DNA of 12,750 bases. Origin: Chloroflexota bacterium (GTDB lineage Bacteria; Chloroflexota; Dehalococcoidia; Lucifugimonadales; UBA3495). The stretch lies in NCBI GenBank assembly GCA_028874675.1, contig JAPPJA010000187.1, positions 1 to 12,750 of the forward strand, in the 5' to 3' direction. Position numbers and translations under genes: made by a program. The notes under the pieces were generated by a model. That model was not told the DNA's origin and did no database searches. It saw nothing but the letters and a program-made list of their open reading frames with translations. Of this stretch, positions 6,943 to 12,750 are shown in pieces (the stretch's first letter is position 1; the number at the start of each line of letters is the position of its first letter).

Positions 6943-8750
6943 TATTCCTTGGCGGTTCGGCGCCTGCTGGATGATTCAACGAGGACATTGTTGATCATGT
7001 CGTAAATCTCGGTAATCCGTACCGATACATTGTCGGCCAGGTCCTTGCTGCCGACGCTGACCGGGTCGGACATGCTCTTCAATGTATCCGTAAGCTCATT
7101 TACCTTGGTGTTGATGCTGTCCGCGAGATCGCGGCGGGCGTTGGAAAGCGGTTGGGACATATTGCGCAGGGTTTCGGCAAGCTCATCCACCCGCTGGGAA
7201 ATGTTCTGGCCAAATTCCTTTCCCGCCACAGAGACAGGATCGGCCCAGTTCTGCAAGTTCTGGGATGCTTCGGCGATGCGGGAACTGATGGAATCGCCCA
7301 ACTCGTTTCCGGAGGTGGCAACCCGAAGTCTGTAAGACCTTAGGATCCTGAAGATGCGCCCGTAAAGGTCATCGATGGATGTCAGCTTGGCCGAATACTG
7401 GTCAAACAGCTCGCGGCTTTCCTGCATGGTCCAGCGCTTGTCATAGTGGACAAACTGGCGGCCGGTGTACAGGTGGTAGGGCCTTATCTCCCCTTCCTGC
7501 AGAAGCTCGCCATGCTCGTTTAATGGCTGCAGGTCAGTCCAGTTGGACGTGGCAGGCAGGGGGGTCAAAAGGTTGGCGGTCTGGTACCGGCTGTGCTGCG
7601 TAACCCATTCCGCCAGGTTCATGATGTCCTCCTCCCGGTCGAAGGGGAGGCCGATGATAGTCATCGCGACCACGGAGAAATCCATGGCGTTGAGGGTGCA
7701 CAGGTCCTGCTCCATCTGGCCGGGTTCCTGGCGCTTGTTTACGGCAAGGAGGTTCTCGGCATTGTTGGACTCCACACCCAGGTAAAGCATCTTGATGTTG
7801 GCTTCCGTCATGGCATTGGCAAGTTCGGGGTCCTGCCCGATTTCCGCCCGTGCCTGGCAGATCATGTACATGTTGTCGGTGTAGCCCTTCCAGTTCTTCA
7901 GCCGTTCCAGGCGTTCGTTGCGGAACTTTACGGCCCGAAGGGGCGGAGTATGCAGGTCGTCAGAAATGAACACGTTGAACCGGCCGGTGCGAGAGGTATG
8001 AAGGAGCCCATCGGAGGCCAGTTCCTGCAACTGCTGGAGCCGCTTGATTTCCGTCTCCCTGGGAATCATCCGGTACCCCAGGAACTGCTGAATAACCTGG
8101 CAGTAGGTGCAGTTCTCGGTGCAGCCCCTTACGGTCTCCAGCACGCCGCCCGGCATGGGATGGTCAGGCGAAAGGTCTTTAATGGAACGATAGTCCGGCA
8201 ACTCGGCAAAGGCCGGGTCCACCAGGCCCCGGCGCCGGGTCTGAATTACCTGGCCGCCCCTGCGGAAACTGATGCCCGGAATGTTTTCCAGGTAGGCTTC
8301 CCGCGTTCCGGCCTGGTGGCTCAGCATTACGTCGCAAAGCTGAGCGACGATGTCTTCGCCTTCCCGCTGGACTATGGCGTCAAAGTTCCCCAGGGCGAAA
8401 GCTTCCTCGGGCAGGGGGCTCATCTGCGGGCCGCCGCCGATGGTAACCAGGTCGGGGTGGTACATCTTGGCCAGGCGGGCCAACTGATATGCCCGTGGGG
8501 CCTCGTTAATCAGCGCAGTGACCAGGAGGACGTCCACATTTTCCAGATCCTTGTCTGGATCCATCAGGCCGCTGCGATCCTCGAACCAGATTTCCCTTTC
8601 GTAGAGAAAAGGTCCGTCTTCCCACTGCCCTAACGCGGTAGAAAGGAACAACATACCCTGGCGGGGTATCGCCATATATTCAAAATTTCCGCCGGCCGAT
8701 GCCGGCTGAACCAAAACTACCCGCTTGATCCTGGACGTTGTTGCAACCAT
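6942..8750 (-). CDS. B12-binding-like radical SAM protein with four-repeat helical C-terminus
   Basis: A 602-residue protein from ATG 8750. Residues about 8-140 form a Rossmann domain like the cobalamin-binding domain of class B radical SAM enzymes (VVLVQPA, then VTIGGGPQMSPLPEEAF), but I see no DxHxxG cobalt-ligand motif. The radical SAM core follows: Cys210, Cys214 and Cys217 in RGCTENCTYC bind the [4Fe-4S] cluster, and YLGVESNNAENLLAVNK and IIGLPFDREEDI are typical later strands. A region resembling the post-core part of these enzymes extends to about 475. Residues 480-595 are four tandem 29-residue repeats, then a basic tail. The substrate is unknown. ATG 8750 has a good ribosome-binding site (AGGTGAGGAA); an in-frame ATG at 8795 would add 15 residues but has none. 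It has its own promoter upstream and a hairpin terminator downstream, so it is probably monocistronic. Confidence 0.88.
   Translation of the reverse strand: MVATTSRIKRVVLVQPASAGGNFEYMAIPRQGMLFLSTALGQWEDGPFLYEREIWFEDRSGLMDPDKDLENVDVLLVTALINEAPRAYQLARLAKMYHPDLVTIGGGPQMSPLPEEAFALGNFDAIVQREGEDIVAQLCDVMLSHQAGTREAYLENIPGISFRRGGQVIQTRRRGLVDPAFAELPDYRSIKDLSPDHPMPGGVLETVRGCTENCTYCQVIQQFLGYRMIPRETEIKRLQQLQELASDGLLHTSRTGRFNVFISDDLHTPPLRAVKFRNERLERLKNWKGYTDNMYMICQARAEIGQDPELANAMTEANIKMLYLGVESNNAENLLAVNKRQEPGQMEQDLCTLNAMDFSVVAMTIIGLPFDREEDIMNLAEWVTQHSRYQTANLLTPLPATSNWTDLQPLNEHGELLQEGEIRPYHLYTGRQFVHYDKRWTMQESRELFDQYSAKLTSIDDLYGRIFRILRSYRLRVATSGNELGDSISSRIAEASQNLQNWADPVSVAGKEFGQNISQRVDELAETLRNMSQPLSNARRDLADSINTKVNELTDTLKSMSDPVSVGSKDLADNVSVRITEIYDMINNVLVESSSRRRTAKE
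6966..7313 (-). repeat. Four tandem 87-bp (29-residue) repeats at the 3' end of the radical SAM gene
   Basis: Residues 480-508, 509-537, 538-566 and 567-595 align without gaps as 29-residue units. The loose consensus is small-x-K-D/E-L-x-D-S-I-S-x-R-V-x-E-L-x-x-T-L-x-N-M-S-x-P-V-S-V. Units 2 and 3 share 11 identical positions, mostly hydrophobic (9, 13, 16, 20, 23) plus Pro26. Hydrophobic spacing of 4-3-4-3 suggests an amphipathic helix of about 20 residues ended by a (D/Q)P(V/L)S turn. Unit 4 is the most diverged and loses the proline. The DNA copies differ widely, so the duplication is old. Confidence 0.85.
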
Positions 8751-8760
8751 TTCCTCACCT
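8751..8760 (-). promoter_or_regulatory. Ribosome-binding site setting the radical SAM start
   Basis: The minus strand reads AGGTGAGGAA immediately before ATG 8750, giving AGGTG at a usual distance from that codon. The longer frame's ATG at 8795 is preceded by an AT-rich sequence without any such motif. Confidence 0.6.
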
Positions 8761-8825
8761 GTAACCGGTAATGGGGCAGCAGGCACTCCCCGCATTAGGC
8801 AAATGCAGATAATTAATATTAGCCT

Positions 8826-8854
8826 ATTATACGCTCTAATTCAAAAATATTCAT
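8826..8854 (-). promoter_or_regulatory. Sigma70-type promoter for the radical SAM gene
   Basis: A perfect TATAAT lies on the minus strand (complement of 8826-8831) inside an AT-rich island (about 8805-8860) that contrasts with the GC-rich surroundings. With a 17-bp spacer the -35 position reads ATGAAT (8849-8854), a poor match to TTGACA, so an activator may help. Transcription would start near 8818, giving a leader of about 65-70 bases before ATG 8750. Confidence 0.55.
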
Positions 8855-8900
8855 CACCCACAACCGTCCGGATTGGATTACTCACCATATTTCATGCCAC

Positions 8901-8928
8901 AGGACAGCTGGTAAATAGGGAGGACAGC
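8901..8928. repeat. 8-bp direct repeat with 20-bp period upstream of the radical SAM promoter
   Basis: AGGACAGC occurs at 8901-8908 and again at 8921-8928, exactly 20 bp apart, i.e. about two helical turns. The second copy abuts the stop codon of the oxidoreductase gene. The position, 47-75 bp upstream of the putative -35, would suit a dimeric activator, but eight bases is short and chance is possible. Confidence 0.4.
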
Positions 8929-9867
8929 CTACTGGAAATGGGGGACGATTTCGGCGGCGATGGTCTCTATGTGTCGCACGCGGTCTTCCCTCGGGCAGGC
9001 CACGCTGAACACGATATGCCTGGCGCCGGCGTCGATGTATTGCCGCAATCGCTCCACGCATGCCTCGGGAGTTCCCAGAAGGCAGTAATTGCGTACGATG
9101 TTCAGAAAGTCGCCGCCGTAGAGGTACCTGCCGCCCAGCGCGGTGGCGGCCACTTCCGCGGCCTCCTCTTCAGTAGGATAGATGGAGATGTACGGAAAAA
9201 AGGCCCACTGGAATGTGGACAGGTCCCGGTCTTCCTCCTCAGCCATGGCGGTTATCTTTTGAACACTGTCGAGGTAGCGCTCGGGGCTGTAAAAATAGGG
9301 GAACCAGCCATCGCCAAAGCGGACGGCGCGGTGCATGGCGGCCTCCCGCCGGCCCGCTACCCAGATCGGGGGGTGAGGGTCCTGGGTGGGGAGGGGATTG
9401 ATTGACGCATCGTTCAAATTGAAGTGGCGGCCCTCAAAGGAAACGCTATCTTCCGTCCACAGCCGTCGCACAGACTCCAGGCATTCGTCGGTGCGGCGGC
9501 CGCGTTGCCTTACGTTGAGCCCCGCCGCCTCGAACTCCACCGGGAACTCCCCACCTACTCCGACACCCAGGGTAAGCCGGCCGCCGGAGGCGATATCCAG
9601 AGATGCTGTCATCCTTGCCAGTACCAGAGGCTGGTAAAAGGGGACCAGCAGAATAGACGACAAGAGCCGAATGTGGTCCGTGGCCCCGGCGGCTACCCCC
9701 AGTAGAGGGAGGGACGCATGGGTTGGCCCCGGTGGGCTTCCGCGCATGAAATGCTCTCCCACCGACAGGTATTCGAAGCCCAGGTCTTCAAGCCACCGCG
9801 CTTCCGCGGCAATTTCGGCTGCGCCCAGCACTGCGCTGGCGCCGAAATGTAGTCCAGGTGGTTTCAT
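8929..9867 (-). CDS. LLM-class (luciferase-like, probably F420- or FMN-dependent) oxidoreductase
   Basis: A 312-residue (beta/alpha)8 flavin/deazaflavin oxidoreductase of the luciferase-like superfamily. Visible family features are LGFEYLSVGEHF (29-40), the beta-strand IRLLSSILLVPFYQPLVLAR (66-85), the cofactor-loop motif SGGRLTLGVGVG (94-105), RRTDECLESVRRLW (124-137) with FEGRHF just after, and the late NPLPTQDPHPPIWVAG block (157-172). The general family is clear, but F420 versus FMN and the substrate cannot be read from sequence. The start ATG 9867 is chosen because GAAGGA lies six bases upstream; an in-frame ATG at 9909 would add 14 residues without a ribosome-binding site. It is transcribed toward the radical SAM gene, 178 bp away, which has its own promoter, so the two may not be co-transcribed. 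Such oxidoreductases are abundant in SAR202-type Chloroflexota and Actinobacteria. Confidence 0.9.
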   Translation of the reverse strand: MKPPGLHFGASAVLGAAEIAAEARWLEDLGFEYLSVGEHFMRGSPPGPTHASLPLLGVAAGATDHIRLLSSILLVPFYQPLVLARMTASLDIASGGRLTLGVGVGGEFPVEFEAAGLNVRQRGRRTDECLESVRRLWTEDSVSFEGRHFNLNDASINPLPTQDPHPPIWVAGRREAAMHRAVRFGDGWFPYFYSPERYLDSVQKITAMAEEEDRDLSTFQWAFFPYISIYPTEEEAAEVAATALGGRYLYGGDFLNIVRNYCLLGTPEACVERLRQYIDAGARHIVFSVACPREDRVRHIETIAAEIVPHFQ

Positions 9868-9873
9868 CGTATT

Positions 9874-9879
9874 TCCTTC
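9874..9879 (-). promoter_or_regulatory. Ribosome-binding site setting the LLM oxidoreductase start
   Basis: The minus strand reads GAAGGA with a six-base spacer to ATG 9867, the best Shine-Dalgarno in the window. It favours this start over the in-frame ATG at 9909. Confidence 0.65.
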
Positions 9880-10089
9880 AGGATTCAAGTGTCTGCGCTG
9901 AGTCCGCATCTGCCGGCCAGGTAATGGGGCTCAAATCACGGCGCTCAGCCACGGGTGCAGGTCCTTGGGCAAGCTCAAGGTGACAGGATTCCTTGCCGCC
10001 AGGGTTGGCGCAGTTTGAACGGCATCCATAGTGGGATTGCCCTGCCGGATGTCCAAGCCCTGAAGCAGTTCGCCGGCGTTTATATTACA

Positions 10090-10119
10090 ATAATAGTATG
10101 GCGAGAGTGTTACGGCCAA
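10090..10119 (-). promoter_or_regulatory. Possible promoter toward the LLM oxidoreductase
   Basis: On the minus strand TTGGCC (complement of 10114-10119) and TATTAT (complement of 10090-10095) are separated by 18 bp, a fair sigma70-like match in an AT-rich island. The implied leader of more than 200 bases is long, so this is tentative. Confidence 0.3.
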
Positions 10120-10414
10120 AGCTATTCGGTCGGTTCTCCCGGGGATTTGGGTTGGGGTTCCTCGCGGGAGCTTGTGCCGCAAGGAGCTCTTGCCAGGGCA
10201 AATGATCCCTGTTGCCCTCCTTGGAAGATATGCCAGGGATGCTCCAGCGGGGCGGAAATTGTGGTCAAGGCCGAGTCATGGTAGAACGTCACCTTCTTTC
10301 CCGTATGGTTCCCGCCGGCGGCAAGGGATTTTGAGCTGGCTATCCGTTTCATAGCCATTGGAATGCAACGGAAGCCGAGCAGGTTCGAGCGCGAGCAACA
10401 ATTGGGGGCTTAGA

Positions 10415-11365
10415 ATGACGGTATTGGTCACCGGCCCGACGGGTTTTCTGGGCCGGCGGGTGGTACACAAGCTGGTGGAGCATAACTATGAAGTGCGCTG
10501 CCTGGTTCACAGCCCCGGTCGGGAACGGATATTTGACCAGGTACCGGTGGACATCTACTACGGCGATGTGAGCAATGCCGAGGCATTGGCCAGCGCCTGC
10601 CAGGGAGTCAAACAGGTTATCCACCTGGTAGGGGTAATTCGAGAGGGACGAAGTGCCACCTACGACAGCATAAATCGGGTAGGGACCGAAAACGTGATCG
10701 CCGCGGCGGCCGCAGGACGGGTTTCCCAGTTCGTTCATATCAGCGCGGTAGGCGCCGTGAACGATCCTGAACTCCCCTACCTGAGAAGCAAGTGGGAGGC
10801 AGAGCAGGCAGTAATTGGCAGCGGACTTTCATACACAATAATCAGGCCGTCCCTGGTCTTTGGCCAGGGCGATGAGTTTATGAACTCCCTGGCTTCGCTG
10901 GTCAGGCTATTCCCCCTGGTACCCGTAATTTCCGGAGGAAGAAACAGGCTCCAGCCGATCTGGGTGGACGACCTGGCCCAGTGCATCGCCCTGTCGCTGA
11001 GCCGTCATGACCTGCATGGACATACCCTGGAACTGGGTGGCCCTGACCAGCTCAGTTACAACCAGGTGGTGGATGTCATAGCCCGGGCCATGGGAAAACG
11101 GCGCAAGAAGATCCATGTGCCAATCTGGCTTATGAGGATGAATGTTGCTCTGTTACAGCGGCTGATGCCCCGGCCGCCCATAAACGCGGAAATGCTGAAA
11201 ATGCTGCGGGTCCGGAACGTGGCGGAACTGGGCATGGTGGAACAGACCTTTGGGTTCAGGCCCAGACCCCTGGAAGGCAGCATCGACTTCGTCAACGACG
11301 TAACTTTCAGAGATGCTTTGAAGATAAACATGGGTAACATGCCTTCTCACATTAGGGACCACTAG
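10415..11365 (+). CDS. NAD(P)-binding atypical SDR, NDUFA9 / complex I 39-kDa-like
   Basis: A 316-residue NAD(P)-binding protein of the extended/atypical short-chain dehydrogenase superfamily. The N-terminal Rossmann loop is GPTGFLG at 7-13, followed by GD at 50-51 and IHLVG at 69-73. Catalytic-type residues are present: Ser110 in HISAVGA and the YxxxK pair Tyr122/Lys126 in PYLRSK. IRPSLVFG at 143-150 is the usual proline-containing strand. The overall pattern matches the NDUFA9-like group, whose bacterial members have varied or unknown roles (nucleotide-sugar, quinone or structural). ATG 10415 is chosen because the glycine loop then starts at residue 7 and GGGGG lies six bases upstream; an upstream TTG at 10358 would add 19 unlikely residues. 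The stop TAG is four bases before the folC start, so the two are probably co-transcribed. Confidence 0.86.
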   Translation: MTVLVTGPTGFLGRRVVHKLVEHNYEVRCLVHSPGRERIFDQVPVDIYYGDVSNAEALASACQGVKQVIHLVGVIREGRSATYDSINRVGTENVIAAAAAGRVSQFVHISAVGAVNDPELPYLRSKWEAEQAVIGSGLSYTIIRPSLVFGQGDEFMNSLASLVRLFPLVPVISGGRNRLQPIWVDDLAQCIALSLSRHDLHGHTLELGGPDQLSYNQVVDVIARAMGKRRKKIHVPIWLMRMNVALLQRLMPRPPINAEMLKMLRVRNVAELGMVEQTFGFRPRPLEGSIDFVNDVTFRDALKINMGNMPSHIRDH

Positions 11366-11369
11366 GCCG

Positions 11370-12750
11370 GTGAAAGCTTTGCCATCCATTGCGGACTATG
11401 GAGAGGCTGTTGCTTATTTGCTGGCCCTGGTGGACCACGAAAGGCAAACTCCCTTCCTTCCGCGCCAGAAGCGGATTTACGATTTGCGCCGTGTGACCGG
11501 GTTCCTGGAGTCGCTGGGCAACCCTCACCTGGCGACACCCGCGGTCCACATCGCAGGGACCAAGGGAAAGGGTTCTACGGCGGCGATGGTCGATGCGATA
11601 GCTGCCGCTTCCGGCTACCGTACTGGTTTCTATTCGTCGCCTCACCTGCACACCTTTCGGGAACGCATCCGCCTGGATGGAGCCCCTGTGGATGAGGGGC
11701 GCTTTGCCGAACTCGTGGCCCTGCTGGCGCCTGTTGCAGGCAGGCTGGAACAGGAAACCGACCTGGGGGCGGTGACGCTGTTTGAGTTCATGACGGCCAT
11801 GGCTTTCCAGTGCTTTGCCAGGGAGCGGGTGGAGTTGCAGACCGTAGAAGTAGGCCTGGGCGGCAGACTGGATGCCACCAATGTAGTGCAACCCGAAGTT
11901 TGTGCGATAACGTCCATCAGCATGGACCATATGGCTATCCTGGGAGACACGCTGGAAGAAATCGCGGGCGAGAAAGCCGGCATTCTGAAGCAGGGAATAC
12001 CGGCGGTTGTCGGTCCTCAGCGGCCCGAAGCGCTGGCGGTGGTATTGGATGCCGCCAAAGAGAAGGGGGCGCCGGTGGTACAAGTGGGCGAGGACCTGAC
12101 CTGGGAATTGATAGAGGCAGATGCCAACGGGCAATCCGCTCTGATTCACGGCAGGCTGGACAACTATTGTGTCAAGATACCTCTGCTGGGAAGCCACCAA
12201 CTGGAAAATGCCGCGACAGCCGTGGGTATTGCCGAAGTTCTCATAGGCAAGGGCTGGCAAATTTCGGATCGCAGCATCCGGAAAGGGTTGGCCCAGGTCA
12301 GCTGGCCTTGCCGCCTGGAAGTACTGGACCGGCGCCCGTGGATGGTGTCTGATGGAGCCCACAACGTTTATTCCATGGAGACTATGCTGCACTCGCTGCG
12401 CCGTTATTTCCAGTATGACCGGCTGCTGGTAGTGGCAGGCTTTTCCAGGGACAAGAGCGTAGGTGGAATGGCCGAAGCATTGAGTCCGGAGGCGGACATG
12501 GTGATCGCAACCCGGTCCCGGCATCCCCGTTCGATGGCGCCCAAATCGCTGGCGGATTTGATGCGCCAGGCGGGGATCCAACGCACTGGTCAATCGGACA
12601 CCGTGTCCCAGGCTTTGGAGCTTGCCAGGGGTGAAGCCGGCCCCAACGACCTGATCCTGGTTACGGGTTCGCTTTTCGTGGCAGCCGAGGCAAGAGAAGA
12701 AGCCCTGGGAATTGAGCCGGAACTGTACCCGGACTTGCTGGCGCCTGACC
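11370..12750 (+). CDS. folC: Folylpolyglutamate synthase / dihydrofolate synthase FolC (3' end cut)
   Basis: FolC adds glutamate to dihydropteroate and/or reduced folates using ATP. It is a Mur-ligase-type enzyme. From GTG 11370, 460 codons are visible with no stop before the window edge, already near full family length. Motifs: P-loop AGTKGKGST (62-70); SPHLHTFRERI (90-100); VEVGLGGRLDATN (159-171); SMDHMAILGDTLEEIAGEKAG (184-204) with Lys202 at the position usually carbamylated; GSHQLENAATA (274-284); WPCRLE (312-317), where many homologues have WPGRLE; DGAHN (328-332); and late VTGSLFVAAEARE. Whether it has both activities cannot be told. The GTG start lies four bases past the SDR stop; AGGGA within the SDR 3' end, 11 bases upstream, is a weak ribosome-binding site. 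Confidence 0.95.
   Translation, partial: MKALPSIADYGEAVAYLLALVDHERQTPFLPRQKRIYDLRRVTGFLESLGNPHLATPAVHIAGTKGKGSTAAMVDAIAAASGYRTGFYSSPHLHTFRERIRLDGAPVDEGRFAELVALLAPVAGRLEQETDLGAVTLFEFMTAMAFQCFARERVELQTVEVGLGGRLDATNVVQPEVCAITSISMDHMAILGDTLEEIAGEKAGILKQGIPAVVGPQRPEALAVVLDAAKEKGAPVVQVGEDLTWELIEADANGQSALIHGRLDNYCVKIPLLGSHQLENAATAVGIAEVLIGKGWQISDRSIRKGLAQVSWPCRLEVLDRRPWMVSDGAHNVYSMETMLHSLRRYFQYDRLLVVAGFSRDKSVGGMAEALSPEADMVIATRSRHPRSMAPKSLADLMRQAGIQRTGQSDTVSQALELARGEAGPNDLILVTGSLFVAAEAREEALGIEPELYPDLLAPD

Larger units (their letters stand above)
9868..10414. other. 547-bp divergent intergenic region
   Basis: This separates the LLM oxidoreductase (minus) from the SDR (plus). Short open frames on both strands lack ribosome-binding sites or recognisable protein patterns, so I call no gene. 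A short AT-rich island at about 10079-10100 stands out and could carry promoters. Near the plus-strand end, GGGGG at 10404-10408 is a modest ribosome-binding site for the SDR gene. No tRNA or strong terminator is seen. Confidence 0.5.

Noticed and set aside
7593..8633. 346-codon open frame on the plus strand
   Set aside because: It is antisense to the radical SAM gene, whose motifs are unmistakable; long mirror frames are expected in GC-rich coding DNA.
8725..9405. 226-codon open frame on the plus strand
   Set aside because: It spans the start of the radical SAM gene, the promoter island and much of the LLM gene antisense; no ribosome-binding site and no family pattern.
9931..10182. 83-codon minus-strand open frame as a gene
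   Set aside because: TTG start without a ribosome-binding site and no protein-family resemblance; kept only as a possibility under findings.
11352..12593. 413-codon open frame on the minus strand
   Set aside because: It is antisense to folC, which shows every family motif; the antisense product has no recognisable pattern.

Overview
The window is about 12.75 kb of GC-rich bacterial chromosome with tightly packed housekeeping genes, frequent GTG/TTG starts and a few short AT-rich promoter-like islands. The gene content is an Lgt of the GDIINGEH type, an archaeal-style purine phosphoribosyltransferase, an LLM/F420-type flavin oxidoreductase, a B12-binding-like radical SAM protein, and an NDUFA9-like atypical SDR next to FolC. 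This best fits an uncultivated Chloroflexota lineage (Dehalococcoidia / SAR202-like). That placement is inferred from protein flavour; no rRNA is present. No tRNA, rRNA, CRISPR array, insertion sequence or phage gene was found.

Layout. (1) Positions 1-2813, plus strand: the 3' part of rsmA, then ispE, lgt and a purine phosphoribosyltransferase, with overlapping or very short junctions, so probably one operon (rRNA methylation, isoprenoid precursor synthesis, lipoprotein lipidation, purine salvage). (2) Positions 2838-4559, minus strand: recJ, convergent with block 1. (3) Positions 4560-4913: 354 bp without a gene, carrying short repeats. (4) Positions 4914-6725, minus strand: fabF followed by a small Tic20/DUF4870-like membrane protein gene. 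(5) Positions 6942-8750, minus strand: a radical SAM protein with its own promoter, a well-formed terminator-like hairpin, and an unusual C-terminal array of four 29-residue repeats. (6) Positions 8929-9867, minus strand: an LLM-class oxidoreductase. (7) Positions 9868-10414: a 547 bp divergent intergenic region. (8) Positions 10415 to the end, plus strand: an NDUFA9-like SDR and folC; folC runs off the window.

Most genes are core metabolism with clear family motifs. The part most worth following up is the radical SAM gene. It combines a standard B12-like Rossmann domain and radical SAM core with a self-repeating amphipathic-helix tail that I do not recognise from that family. It is bracketed by a private promoter, an 8-bp direct repeat with a 20-bp period upstream, and tandem hairpins downstream. 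Several starts were set downstream of the longest open frame because of ribosome-binding sites or family alignment (ispE, lgt, radical SAM, LLM, SDR).
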